Source of the DNA: Mesorhizobium sp. M2D.F.Ca.ET.226.01.1.1
Lineage (GTDB): Bacteria; Pseudomonadota; Alphaproteobacteria; Rhizobiales; Rhizobiaceae
Assembly: GCF_004022705.2 (NCBI RefSeq)
Contig: NZ_RZOY02000005.1
Coordinates: 372,001 to 436,000, forward strand
Reading direction: 5' to 3'
Length of the DNA stretch: 64,000 bases
Under the pieces are notes generated by a model. That model saw only the letters and a program-made list of their open reading frames with translations, did not search any database and had not been told where the DNA came from. This document shows positions 25,657-33,272 of this stretch, one piece after another; the first letter of the stretch is position 1; every line of letters starts with the position of its first letter. A program made the translations under genes and the position numbers.

Positions 25657-26172
25657 TTACTTGGTTTGAGCGACGAGACCCGTAATCTGCTCGATAAAGT
25701 CGGCTATGGATTTTGTATCGTCGAGGTCGAAAACCGGCAGTTTTTCACCTTCGAGCGCGAAGTCGGCGGCGACCGCGACAATGTTTGGATCGTTGGCCGA
25801 AAGCGGCGTCCGGTCCTTGGCCTCGAGCCGTCTTGCCTCGATCTTGTTATGCGCCTCGCGCTTGTAGCCTTCGACCAGCACGATGTCGGCGGGCGCCAGC
25901 CGCGCCAGGATGTCAGGCAGCGTCGGCTCGTACTCGCCTCGCAATTCGTGCATCAGCGCCCAGCGTCGGCCGGATACGATCGCAACCTCCGTCGCGCCCG
26001 CCTGCCGGTGGCGAAAGCTGTCGGTACCGGGCTTGTCGATGTCGAAATCATGATGGGCATGCTTCACCGTCGAAACCGTCCAGCCGCGCGCCACCAGCTC
26101 GGTGACTAGCTTTTCGGTCAAAGTCGTCTTGCCGGAATTCTTCCAGCCGGTGATGCCGAATACGCGTCTCAT
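25657..26172 (-). CDS. mobB: Molybdopterin-guanine dinucleotide biosynthesis protein B
   Basis: GTP-binding protein of 171 residues that assists MobA. The P-loop GITGWKNSGKTTLTEKLV starts at residue ~5, followed by VSTVKHAHHDFDIDKPGTDS, RHRQAGATEVAIVSG and DIVLVEGYKREAHNKIE, all characteristic of MobB. Its ATG overlaps the mobA stop (26169-26172), a coupled pair. Used for bis-MGD cofactor of molybdoenzymes; moaA lies about 2.7 kb away on the same strand. Confidence 0.95.
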   Translation of the reverse strand: MRRVFGITGWKNSGKTTLTEKLVTELVARGWTVSTVKHAHHDFDIDKPGTDSFRHRQAGATEVAIVSGRRWALMHELRGEYEPTLPDILARLAPADIVLVEGYKREAHNKIEARRLEAKDRTPLSANDPNIVAVAADFALEGEKLPVFDLDDTKSIADFIEQITGLVAQTK

Positions 26173-26801
26173 GGCCGAAGGCTTTGCAACAGACGCTCCG
26201 CCGCCGCAAGGTCGTCCGGCGTGTTGACGTTGAAGAACGGGTCGATCTTTTGGCCGCCAGCCTCAATCAGGGGGAACTCGACCTGCACATAGCCATGGCG
26301 CTCTATGAAGGCGGAGACCCGCCGGTTGTCCTCGTCGACCAGGAAATGGCGCAAGGCGTCGCGCAGGCCGAGCGGCCAGAGCGCGAAGGTCGGGTGCCAT
26401 CTGCCGTCCGAGCTGGTGACGGCGATCGCGCCGGGCCGGTCGTGAACTGCCGCGACCAGGCGCTCGACGAGGTTGTCGGGGAAGAACGGCGTGTCGCCGG
26501 CGGCGCTCATCAGCCATCGGCGGCCTGCTTGCCCGGATGCCCATTCGAGACCGGCGAGAATGCCCGCCAGCGGGCCGGCGTAGCCTGGCACCGTGTCTTC
26601 GATCACCGGCAGGCCCATGGCGGCGAATCGCGCGGGATCGCCATTCGCGTTAAGCCCCAGGGTCGCGACCTGCGGCTTCAATCGCGCCGCGACATGATCG
26701 AGCAGCCGGACTTTCCCCAATGAGAGCAGGGGCTTGTCGCCGCCGCCCATCCGGCGTGACTGGCCGCCGGCCAGAATGATCCCTGCAACGCTTCGGTCCA
26801 T
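26169..26801 (-). CDS. mobA: Molybdenum cofactor guanylyltransferase
   Basis: Enzyme of 210 residues that transfers GMP from GTP to molybdopterin. The nucleotide-binding signature GIILAGGQSRRMGGGDKPLL is at the N-terminus, followed by LGLNANGDP, VIEDTVPGYAGPLAGILAGL, WLMSAAGDTPFFP (metal-binding Asp) and FFNVNTPDDLAAAE at the C-terminus. Starts 5 bp after the stop of the EamA transporter gene and overlaps mobB, so all three are probably one transcript. Confidence 0.95.
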   Translation of the reverse strand: MDRSVAGIILAGGQSRRMGGGDKPLLSLGKVRLLDHVAARLKPQVATLGLNANGDPARFAAMGLPVIEDTVPGYAGPLAGILAGLEWASGQAGRRWLMSAAGDTPFFPDNLVERLVAAVHDRPGAIAVTSSDGRWHPTFALWPLGLRDALRHFLVDEDNRRVSAFIERHGYVQVEFPLIEAGGQKIDPFFNVNTPDDLAAAERLLQSLRP

Positions 26802-26806
26802 CGGGC

Positions 26807-27727
26807 TTATATGCCGTCCGGCGCCATGTCGGGTCCAGCGCTTTCAGCGGCCGGCTGCCGCCGGCCGACGAGGCGTTCGCGGTAGAGTGCATAGAGGCCG
26901 GAGCCGATGATGATGGCGGCGCCGACGATCATCGGCGGGTCGGGGATGTCAGCGAAAATCACAAGGCCGAGCAGGATCGACCACAGGAGGGCGGTGTAGC
27001 GGAACGGCGCTATGAAGGAGATATCGCCCGAGCGCATCGCCATGATGATGAATTGATAGCCGATCAGCACCAGCACCGCTGCCAGCGCCAACAGCGCGGT
27101 CGCCTTGCCGCTCATCGGCGTCCAGCCACCCATAGGCGACAACAGCAGCGCGCCCAGGACCGTCATGGCAAGCGCCGTCGCCGTCGACACCAGCATGGTC
27201 GGGATCGCCTGCGGGATGCGCTTGGTGGAGAGATCGCGCACGGCGCAGCAGGCAACGCTGGTCAATGCCAGCAGCGAATAGACGCTGAAGCCCTCGAAGC
27301 CTGGCCGCACGATGATCATCACGCCGGCGAAGCCGACGGCAATGGCGAGCCAGCGCCGCCAGCCGACGCCTTCGCCGAAGAACAGCGCGGCGCCCATGGT
27401 CACCGCCAGCGGCAGGGCCTGCAGCACGGCCGAGACGTTGGCGATCGGCAAATGCGCAAGCGCGATCAGGAACGACACGGTGGCGCCGGCTTCGCCTGCC
27501 ACGCGCGTCGCCACCATCGGCTGCAGCATGGCTGAGGGATTGGCCAGCGCGCCACGCCGCCAGGCCAGCAGGCCGACGAACAGCGACGCGAAGGCGCCAC
27601 GCACCAGCATGACCTGCGCCATATTCATCGATTCGGAAGAGAATTTGGTGATCGCGTCGTTCAAGGTGAAGCCGACCATGGCCACGATCATGAACAGCGC
27701 GCCGCGCAGATTTGGCGAGAGAGGCAA
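26807..27727 (-). CDS. EamA/DMT-family transporter
   Basis: Inner-membrane protein of 306 residues with ten predicted helices in two EamA repeats (FMIVAMVGFTLNDAITKFSS in the first, ALTSVACCAVRDLSTKRI in the second). Helix-rich segments such as VMIIVRPGFEGFSVYSLL and YTALLWSILLGLVIFADIPD fit the drug/metabolite exporters. Substrate unknown. Directly upstream of mobA; the link may be only transcriptional. Confidence 0.9.
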   Translation of the reverse strand: MPLSPNLRGALFMIVAMVGFTLNDAITKFSSESMNMAQVMLVRGAFASLFVGLLAWRRGALANPSAMLQPMVATRVAGEAGATVSFLIALAHLPIANVSAVLQALPLAVTMGAALFFGEGVGWRRWLAIAVGFAGVMIIVRPGFEGFSVYSLLALTSVACCAVRDLSTKRIPQAIPTMLVSTATALAMTVLGALLLSPMGGWTPMSGKATALLALAAVLVLIGYQFIIMAMRSGDISFIAPFRYTALLWSILLGLVIFADIPDPPMIVGAAIIIGSGLYALYRERLVGRRQPAAESAGPDMAPDGI

Positions 27728-27848
27728 AGGCGTTTCCGGATTCTTTTTCTAGATCAAGCCGTAGCAGGCGACCGGCAAACAGCAACGCTAAAGAAATAGG
27801 CCACGGATTTTCCGCGGCCCATTTATCATTCGACCAGTGGTTTCAGCG

Positions 27849-28208
27849 TTATTTTTTCGGTGTGAGCGTCTCGGTGCCGTTGCCGTTCTTGCCGGCGATG
27901 GTCCACAAGCCGTTCAGCGTGCCGTCTTCCTCCACTTTGTAGACGACAAGGCCGATCTCCTTGCCCATTGCGTAGCCGGCGGAGAAGGCATCGTCGTTAC
28001 GCATACAGATACCGTCCGAAGTCGAGCCGCCGGTTTCCCAGTGGATCGTGCAGGTCGTGTCGCTGGTCAGCGTGATGGTGGCCTCGCCATCATATTTCGA
28101 GCCGTCGAAGTTGGTGCCGGCGACGGTATAGGTGCCCCCGATCGATTGAGCGGCGGCCGGTATGGAAGCAATCCCAAGTATTGCAAGTGAAAGTATGAAC
28201 GTGCGCAT
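27849..28208 (-). CDS. Small exported hypothetical protein
   Basis: Protein of 119 residues with a clear signal peptide (FILSLAILGIASIPAAAQ). The mature part (GTYTVAGTNFDGSKYDGEAT, CTIHWETGG, GICMRNDDAFSAGYAMG, NGLWTIAGKNGNGTETL) is likely a beta-barrel or sandwich with one disulfide between CTIHW and GICMR. Similar small periplasmic proteins occur in rhizobia, but I cannot name a function. It stands alone between the EamA gene and another exported protein. Confidence 0.7.
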   Translation of the reverse strand: MRTFILSLAILGIASIPAAAQSIGGTYTVAGTNFDGSKYDGEATITLTSDTTCTIHWETGGSTSDGICMRNDDAFSAGYAMGKEIGLVVYKVEEDGTLNGLWTIAGKNGNGTETLTPKK

Positions 28209-28320
28209 GGCACTCCCCCTGAGAGCGAAAATCGCGCCCGAAGGCTAGGCCGGAAAAGGCTTGCGGTAAATCGCGCGGAAGCTGGCGCGGGCGCTTTATT
28301 TTCGACGCGGCGAGGCTGCC

Positions 28321-28815
28321 TCAAGGGCCGCGCAAGCTCTTGGCGATGGCGCCGGCCAATGGATCATATTTCGCCTTGAGCGCGAGAGGATACTCGATAA
28401 AGACGGTGCGGATGACGCCGTCCTTGCCGAACAGGCGGCGCTCGTAAAAGATCTTGCCGTCCTTGGTGCCGGACAGCACCGCCCAGTTCTTGCCCGTCTT
28501 GCTGTACGTGACCTTGTAGCCGGGCTCGGTGCTGGATGTTTCCTCATCGACGAAACTCCGCGGCGTTTCGTCGATGAGATTGTTGATGCCGGAACAGGTC
28601 AGCTCGGCCCCGTCGGCGCTGAGCCATTGCTGGCCGTCACCGTTTTCCGGCTCCGGCATCGGGTTGTTGAAGACTTCGTCGGGGAATGTGCAGGACTGGC
28701 CGAACCGCGCATTCACGTAGGTGAAGGGCTTGGCGATTGCCGTTGTGGTTATGATTACCGACAGGACCAAGATAGCCGCCAGTGACGGCCAGCCGATACG
28801 CTGATGACGTTGCAT
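28321..28815 (-). CDS. Exported hypothetical protein
   Basis: Protein of 164 residues. A hydrophobic N-terminal segment (SLAAILVLSVIITTTAIA) is a signal peptide or anchor. The mature part has YVNARFGQSCTFP, PENGDGQQWLSADGAELTCS and KTGKNWAVLSGTKDGKIFYE, a pattern shared by a family of alphaproteobacterial periplasmic proteins of unknown role. The Cys pair (QSCTF, LTCSG) should form a disulfide. No operon partner is evident. Confidence 0.7.
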   Translation of the reverse strand: MQRHQRIGWPSLAAILVLSVIITTTAIAKPFTYVNARFGQSCTFPDEVFNNPMPEPENGDGQQWLSADGAELTCSGINNLIDETPRSFVDEETSSTEPGYKVTYSKTGKNWAVLSGTKDGKIFYERRLFGKDGVIRTVFIEYPLALKAKYDPLAGAIAKSLRGP

Positions 28816-28869
28816 GATACCCCCTTGGTCGACGACCGGAGGCGATCATGCATCATGCGAGAGAAAAAA

Positions 28870-29895
28870 TCAGCCGCCGGTGACGCTCATATGCCGTGAC
28901 ACCGACGGGCGGCTGGTGCGGCGGTCGATGATGAAATCATGGCCCTTCGGCTTGCGGCCGATGGCCTCGTCGATCGCCGCGTCGAGCAGCTCGTTACCCT
29001 CGGAGGCGCGCAACGGCGCCCGGAGGTCCGCGGCGTCCTCCTGGCCAAGGCACATATAGAGCGTGCCGGTGCAGGTCAGGCGAACGCGGTTGCAGCTTTC
29101 GCAAAAATTATGCGTCATCGGTGTGATGAAGCCGAGCCGGCCGCCGGTCTCGGCGACATGGACATAGCGGGCAGGGCCGCCGGTCTTGTAAGGAATGTCG
29201 GTGAGCGTGAACTGGCGTCCCAGCGAGGCGCGCAGCAGCGACAACGGCAGATACTGGTCGGTGCGGTCAGCCTCGATCTCGCCCATCGGCATCGTTTCGA
29301 TGAGGGTGAGGTCCATGCCGCGGCCATGCGCCCAGCGCATCAGTTCGGGGATCTCGGCATCGTTGAAGTCACGCAGCGCGACCGCGTTGAGCTTGACCTT
29401 CAGCCCGGCCTTCTGCGCGGCATCGATGCCTTCCATCACCTTGCCGAGATTGCCCCAGCGCGTGATCTGGTGGAATTTTTCGGCATCGAGCGTATCGAGC
29501 GAAACATTGATGCGCTTGACGCCGCAGTCGGCGAGCTCGGTGGCGAAGCGCGACAGCTGCGAGCCGTTGGTGGTCAGCGTCAGCTCCTCCAGCGCGCCAC
29601 TTTCCAGATGCCGCGACAGCTGGCGCACCAGATGCATGATGTTCTTGCGCACCAGCGGCTCGCCGCCAGTCAGTCTGAGCTTCTTCACGCCTTTTTCGAT
29701 GAAGACGGTGCAGAGCCGGTCAAGCTCCTCGAGCGACAGCAGGTCCTTCTTCGGCAGGAAGGTCATGTCCTCGGCCATGCAATAGGTGCAGCGGAAATCG
29801 CAGCGGTCCGTGACCGACACGCGCAGATAGCTGATCGCGCGACCGAAAGGGTCGATCATGTTACGACCAAGGGGGTCGATCATGTCCATTCGCAA
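28870..29895 (-). CDS. moaA: GTP 3',8-cyclase (molybdenum cofactor biosynthesis)
   Basis: Radical-SAM enzyme of up to 341 residues that rearranges GTP in the first step of molybdopterin synthesis. The N-terminal cluster motif CDFRCTYC and the C-terminal second cluster [11 protein letters not shown] with MCLG are both complete, and the GTP-binding SVTGG tail is intact. [16 protein letters not shown] contains the SAM-binding GGEP. The N-terminus holds a short duplication, MIDPLGRN then MIDPFGRAI, encoded by two ~24 bp copies, so translation may begin at 29895, 29883 or 29859. Functionally linked to mobAB nearby on the same strand. Confidence 0.95.
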   Translation of the reverse strand: MRMDMIDPLGRNMIDPFGRAISYLRVSVTDRCDFRCTYCMAEDMTFLPKKDLLSLEELDRLCTVFIEKGVKKLRLTGGEPLVRKNIMHLVRQLSRHLESGALEELTLTTNGSQLSRFATELADCGVKRINVSLDTLDAEKFHQITRWGNLGKVMEGIDAAQKAGLKVKLNAVALRDFNDAEIPELMRWAHGRGMDLTLIETMPMGEIEADRTDQYLPLSLLRASLGRQFTLTDIPYKTGGPARYVHVAETGGRLGFITPMTHNFCESCNRVRLTCTGTLYMCLGQEDAADLRAPLRASEGNELLDAAIDEAIGRKPKGHDFIIDRRTSRPSVSRHMSVTGG

Positions 29896-29997
29896 GCGTT
29901 TCCCGTAGCCTGAGCGGCGTCGTTATATGCAGCTATGTGATACGATCCAATGCCGCATTCAAGATAGAAGGTCTTGATCTTTGGTAACATTCCCCGA

Positions 29998-30014
29998 CCG
30001 ACATCGAATGTCGG
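29998..30014. repeat. Perfect inverted repeat upstream of the DUF971 gene
   Basis: CCGACAT, CGA, ATGTCGG: seven-base arms around three bases, about 72 bp before the DUF971 start and about 103 bp before the moaA start on the other strand. It could be an operator shared by the two divergent genes. No T-run follows on either strand, so it is not a simple terminator. Confidence 0.45.
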
Positions 30015-30085
30015 CAGTCCTCAAATGGCTTTGCGCATCGCGCGAAGCGGCGTAGGGAAGGGCGAAATCCAAAACGGGACCTATC

Positions 30086-30439
30086 ATGACCGCGCCGAAG
30101 GAACTCAGGGTCTCAAAGGACCGCAAGCTGCTGACCGTGACCTTTCCGGGTCATCAGCCCTTCGAGCTTCCTGCGGAACTCCTGCGCGTGGCCTCGCCAT
30201 CGGCGGAGGTGCAGGGCCATTCGCCGGAGCAGCGGGTGACGGTGCCCGGCAAGCGCAATGTCACGATCCTCAAGATCGATCCGGTCGGCAATTATGCGGT
30301 GCGCATCACCTTCGACGATTTCCATGACACCGGCATCTTCACCTGGACCTACCTGCACACGCTCGGCCACGAAAAGGACGAGCGCTGGAACGCCTATCTT
30401 GCCGAGTTGGCCGAGAAGGGACTGAGCCGGGATCGCTAG
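30086..30439 (+). CDS. DUF971 protein
   Basis: Protein of 117 residues: LRVSKDRKLLTVTFPGHQPF, LPAELLRVASPSAEVQGH, ITFDDFHDTGIFTWTYLH. This is the DUF971 / gamma-butyrobetaine-hydroxylase-like N-terminal domain. Stand-alone copies are common near Fe-S carrier (ApbC/Mrp) or molybdenum-cofactor genes. It is divergent from moaA, a neighbourhood that fits an iron-sulfur or Moco connection, though the function is not proven. Confidence 0.9.
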   Translation: MTAPKELRVSKDRKLLTVTFPGHQPFELPAELLRVASPSAEVQGHSPEQRVTVPGKRNVTILKIDPVGNYAVRITFDDFHDTGIFTWTYLHTLGHEKDERWNAYLAELAEKGLSRDR

Positions 30440-30530
30440 CCTGGCGTGGCGATCCAATTTCGGCAACCGGCTGTCGTCAAGGCGTCATGGACATGGAGTA
30501 GCGCCGGCAAAAGGTCAGGAGGCGAAGAAG

Positions 30531-31142
30531 ATGTCGCGCATTACATCCGTCGAACAGCTAGAGACCCTCTACGGGCTGCCGGGCGAGGCCTCGATCGTCA
30601 AGGAACTCGACCATGTGATTCCCGAATATGCCGCTTTTATCGAGGCCTCGCCCTTCGTGGCGCTGGCGACCAGCGGACCGGACGGGCTCGACTGCTCGCC
30701 GCGCGGCGATCTCGCCGGCTTCGTGCGCCTCGTCGACGAGAAGACGCTGATGATGCCGGACAGGCGCGGCAACAACCGTGCCGATTCGCTGAAGAACATC
30801 ATTCGCGATCCACGCGTCGGGCTGCTCTTTCTTGTGCCGGGCTCGGGCACGACGCTGCGCGTCAACGGCCTCGCGCATATCACCACCGATGCCGAGCTTT
30901 GCGCGTCCTTCATGGTCGACGGCAAGCCGGCCCGCTCGGTCACCGTCATCGATGTCGACACGGTCTATTTCCAATGCGCCCGCGCCATCGTGCGCTCTGA
31001 TCTCTGGAATCCGGCCAGGCATGTCGACCCGAAGTCGCTGCCGACGCCCGGCCAGATCCTCGAGGTCACCAGCCACAGGAACATCGACGGCCAGAAGTAC
31101 GACCAGGAATGGCCGGAGCGGGCGAAGAAGACGATGTGGTGA
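30531..31142 (+). CDS. PPOX-type FMN flavoprotein
   Basis: Pyridoxamine-phosphate-oxidase-fold protein of 203 residues. VIPEYAAFIEASPFVALATS and GLDCSPRGDLAGFVRLVD are the FMN-binding split barrel, followed by MMPDRRGNNRADSLKNIIRD and GLLFLVPGSGTTLRVNGLAH, the signature of the MSMEG_1061-type subfamily. A GGAGGC ribosome site precedes the ATG. The substrate is unknown; general nitroreductase or cofactor-handling roles are possible. Confidence 0.88.
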   Translation: MSRITSVEQLETLYGLPGEASIVKELDHVIPEYAAFIEASPFVALATSGPDGLDCSPRGDLAGFVRLVDEKTLMMPDRRGNNRADSLKNIIRDPRVGLLFLVPGSGTTLRVNGLAHITTDAELCASFMVDGKPARSVTVIDVDTVYFQCARAIVRSDLWNPARHVDPKSLPTPGQILEVTSHRNIDGQKYDQEWPERAKKTMW

Positions 31143-31155
31143 TCGGGAAGCCGGT

Positions 31156-31608
31156 TCAGGCTTCCTTCAGCACGTCGGCGATCTTGCGCATCTGCTCGCC
31201 GATCATGTCGCATTGTTCCGGCGTCGACTGGCTCATCGCCTTCTCGATCAGCGCCATATGAACTTTCAGCGCCTTCATCAGCAGCGCTTCGCCGGCCTCG
31301 GTGAGGTTCAGCCGCAGCACGCGCTTGTCCTTCTCGTCGCCTTCGCGGCGCAGCAGGCCGCGCCCCTCGAGTTGCGGCAAGAGCATGGTGATGTTGGAGC
31401 GGCCGACCAGAAGCTTGCGGGCAAGGTCGTGCTGCGACATGCCGGGATGGCGGTAGAGGTTCATCAGCACGTCGAGCTGCGCCGGCTTGAGGTCGAGCGG
31501 CGCCAGCTTCACGGCAAGCGTGCGCTCCAGCACATGGCAGGCGCGCGCCACCGCCACCCAGTTGCGAAAACGCGGGTTGTCCCAGGGCAGCTCTTGCTTA
31601 ATGTTCAT
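31156..31608 (-). CDS. MarR-family transcriptional regulator
   Basis: Winged-helix regulator of 150 residues starting MNIKQELPWDNPRF. The DNA-binding region is GMSQHDLARKLLVGRSNITM with the wing LLRREGDEKDKRVLRLNLT, and the dimer helices are at both ends. The frame is open to 31665, but the extra residues run through the operator repeats and are unlikely to be translated. No clear ribosome binding site precedes the ATG at 31608, so a leaderless start is possible. It is divergent from an alpha/beta hydrolase gene, with two identical-type palindromes in the 47 bp between starts, which suggests it represses both. Confidence 0.88.
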   Translation of the reverse strand: MNIKQELPWDNPRFRNWVAVARACHVLERTLAVKLAPLDLKPAQLDVLMNLYRHPGMSQHDLARKLLVGRSNITMLLPQLEGRGLLRREGDEKDKRVLRLNLTEAGEALLMKALKVHMALIEKAMSQSTPEQCDMIGEQMRKIADVLKEA

Positions 31609-31616
31609 GTTTGAAC
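31603..31616. promoter_or_regulatory. Probable MarR operator, proximal copy
   Basis: GTTCATGTTTGAAC: five-base arms GTTCA/TGAAC around four bases. It covers the start codon of the MarR-type gene (31608) and would block both transcription and translation of it when bound. Confidence 0.65.
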
Positions 31617-31622
31617 TATTAT

Positions 31623-31636
31623 GTTCATGCTTGAAC
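31623..31636. promoter_or_regulatory. Probable MarR operator, distal copy
   Basis: GTTCATGCTTGAAC, differing from the proximal copy at one base in the spacer. Centre-to-centre distance is exactly 20 bp, about two helical turns, so two dimers could bind the same face of DNA. It ends 19 bp before the hydrolase start. Confidence 0.65.
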
Positions 31637-31655
31637 GAATGGATGGACTGCCAAT

Positions 31656-32564
31656 ATGGCATCATTTGGAATGAAGGTCATCCGGGGCGTTTTCGGCGCG
31701 GCCGAGCATGTCGCGCCGCGTCTCAGCGGCCGTGCCGCGTTCGAATTGTTTTGCCGCACACCCAATGCCAAATCCTTGAGTGACGGCGAGCGTCGGGCCG
31801 TCGAACGGGCTTCAGCCTTCATGGCCGAGGCGCGCCGCCACCGGCTGAAGACCAGGACGGATTGCGTGGCCGTGCACGAATTCCGGCCAGAACCGGGCAG
31901 GGAATCGCGGGGCACGGTGCTCGTCATCCATGGCTGGCGTTCGCGCACCGAATATATGCGCGCTTTGATCGAAGGGTTTCGTGGCGCCGGATACAAGGTC
32001 GTCTCGCTCGACCTGCCCGGACACGGTCATTCGCTCGGCCGCCATCTCAACATGGTGAATGCGGTGGATGCGGCGCGTGTTGCCGGCGAATGGTTCGGCC
32101 CCTTTGCCGCCGTCGTCGGCCACTCCTTCGGCGGCGCGATTGCCGCCAATGCCGTCGCGGCTTCGGTCAAGGGCATGCCACCGCTTAAGGCGCAAAATCT
32201 GGTGCTGATCGCAGCGCCGAGCTCGATGCCGGCGATCTTCGATGATTTCAGCGACATGATGAATGTTGGGCCGCGTTCCCGCGTCGCCATGGCGGATCGG
32301 GTGAAACATCTGTCGGGCCGGCCGCTGAGCGAATTCACCGGCGATCGCCAACTTGCGGAGGCGCCGGTGCCGACGCTGATCATCCACGCGCCGGACGATC
32401 GCGAGGTGCATGCAGACCACGCAAAACGTTACGCGGGCGCCGGCGGGCATGTCCATCTGCATTGGGCCGAAGGGCTCGGCCACCGCCGTATCCTCGCCGA
32501 CAAGGATGTCGTTGCGCGCGCGGTGGGTTTCGTGACCGGGCAGCACGAAACGACACTGCACTGA
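31656..32564 (+). CDS. Alpha/beta hydrolase
   Basis: Protein of 302 residues. Fold motifs: RGTVLVIHGWRSRTEYMRAL (oxyanion His-Gly), VVSLDLPGHGHSLG, VVGHSFGGAIAANAVA with the nucleophile GHSFGG, LIIHAPDDREVHADH (acid), and GLGHRRILADKDVV (His). The triad is complete. The long N-terminal helical part (about 1-85) precedes the core. Esterase, lactonase or lipase activity is possible. Divergent from and probably repressed by the MarR-type regulator, which often senses phenolic or lipophilic compounds, so a detoxifying esterase is a fair guess. Confidence 0.9.
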   Translation: MASFGMKVIRGVFGAAEHVAPRLSGRAAFELFCRTPNAKSLSDGERRAVERASAFMAEARRHRLKTRTDCVAVHEFRPEPGRESRGTVLVIHGWRSRTEYMRALIEGFRGAGYKVVSLDLPGHGHSLGRHLNMVNAVDAARVAGEWFGPFAAVVGHSFGGAIAANAVAASVKGMPPLKAQNLVLIAAPSSMPAIFDDFSDMMNVGPRSRVAMADRVKHLSGRPLSEFTGDRQLAEAPVPTLIIHAPDDREVHADHAKRYAGAGGHVHLHWAEGLGHRRILADKDVVARAVGFVTGQHETTLH

Positions 32565-32571
32565 GTAGCTT

Positions 32572-32973
32572 CTAATCTGTCTTCTTTTTCCGCCCCGGCT
32601 CTACGGGTAGCCCGGCCGCTTTCCACGCAGTGTAGCCGCCAAGGATGTGCTTGACCGGTGTCAAGCCCATGTCCTGCGCGGTCTTGGTGGCTAAAGCCGA
32701 GCGCCAGCCGCCGGCGCAGAAGAAGACGAAGGTCTTGCCTGAGGCGAAGAACGGCTTGTGGTAGGGGCTTTCGGGATCGATCCAGAATTCCAGCATGCCG
32801 CGCGTCACATGCTTGGCTCCAGGGATATTGCCGTCGCGCTCGACCTCGCGGGGGTCGCGCAGGTCGACGAAGATCGTGTCGTCGTCCTCCAAAAATCCCG
32901 CGGCCTCCTCCGGCGACACGACCTCGATCTCGGCATTCGCCTCGTCGAGAAGCTGGCGATACCCTTTCTTCAC
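32572..32973 (-). CDS. Rhodanese-domain protein
   Basis: Single-domain rhodanese of 133 residues with a GTG start at 32973, chosen because GGAGG stands about ten bases upstream; the frame is open to 33066 without a better signal. VVSPEEAAGFLEDDDTIFVD and LRDPREVERDGNIPGAKHV form the first half, FVFFCAGGWRSALATKTAQD holds the catalytic Cys loop (CAGGWRS), and GGYTAWKAAGLPVE closes the fold. Sulfur-transfer role; the acceptor is unknown. Confidence 0.88.
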   Translation of the reverse strand: MKKGYRQLLDEANAEIEVVSPEEAAGFLEDDDTIFVDLRDPREVERDGNIPGAKHVTRGMLEFWIDPESPYHKPFFASGKTFVFFCAGGWRSALATKTAQDMGLTPVKHILGGYTAWKAAGLPVEPGRKKKTD

Positions 32974-33272
32974 GGCAGACCCTCCAGGCCACGGTTGCTG
33001 CGGCCGCCGAAATTTCGACCACAAAGCCTTGCGTTTGTCACGTGGATCAGGCGAGGGCGCCGCCAACGTCTGATTGTTTTCGAGGCCGGGGCGATCGCTG
33101 CTTCGGGTCTCACAATGATGTGAAACTGTTCTGCAACACGGCTTCGAAAATTTATGGAAGCTTAACGAAAACGGTATGAATCAGTATAGTCACGTCATAC
33201 ATCCGCCATGCGGAGGGCGGGACCGTCCAGCGGCGCGGAACGGGAACCGGTCACAACCGGTGCGGGTGAAGC

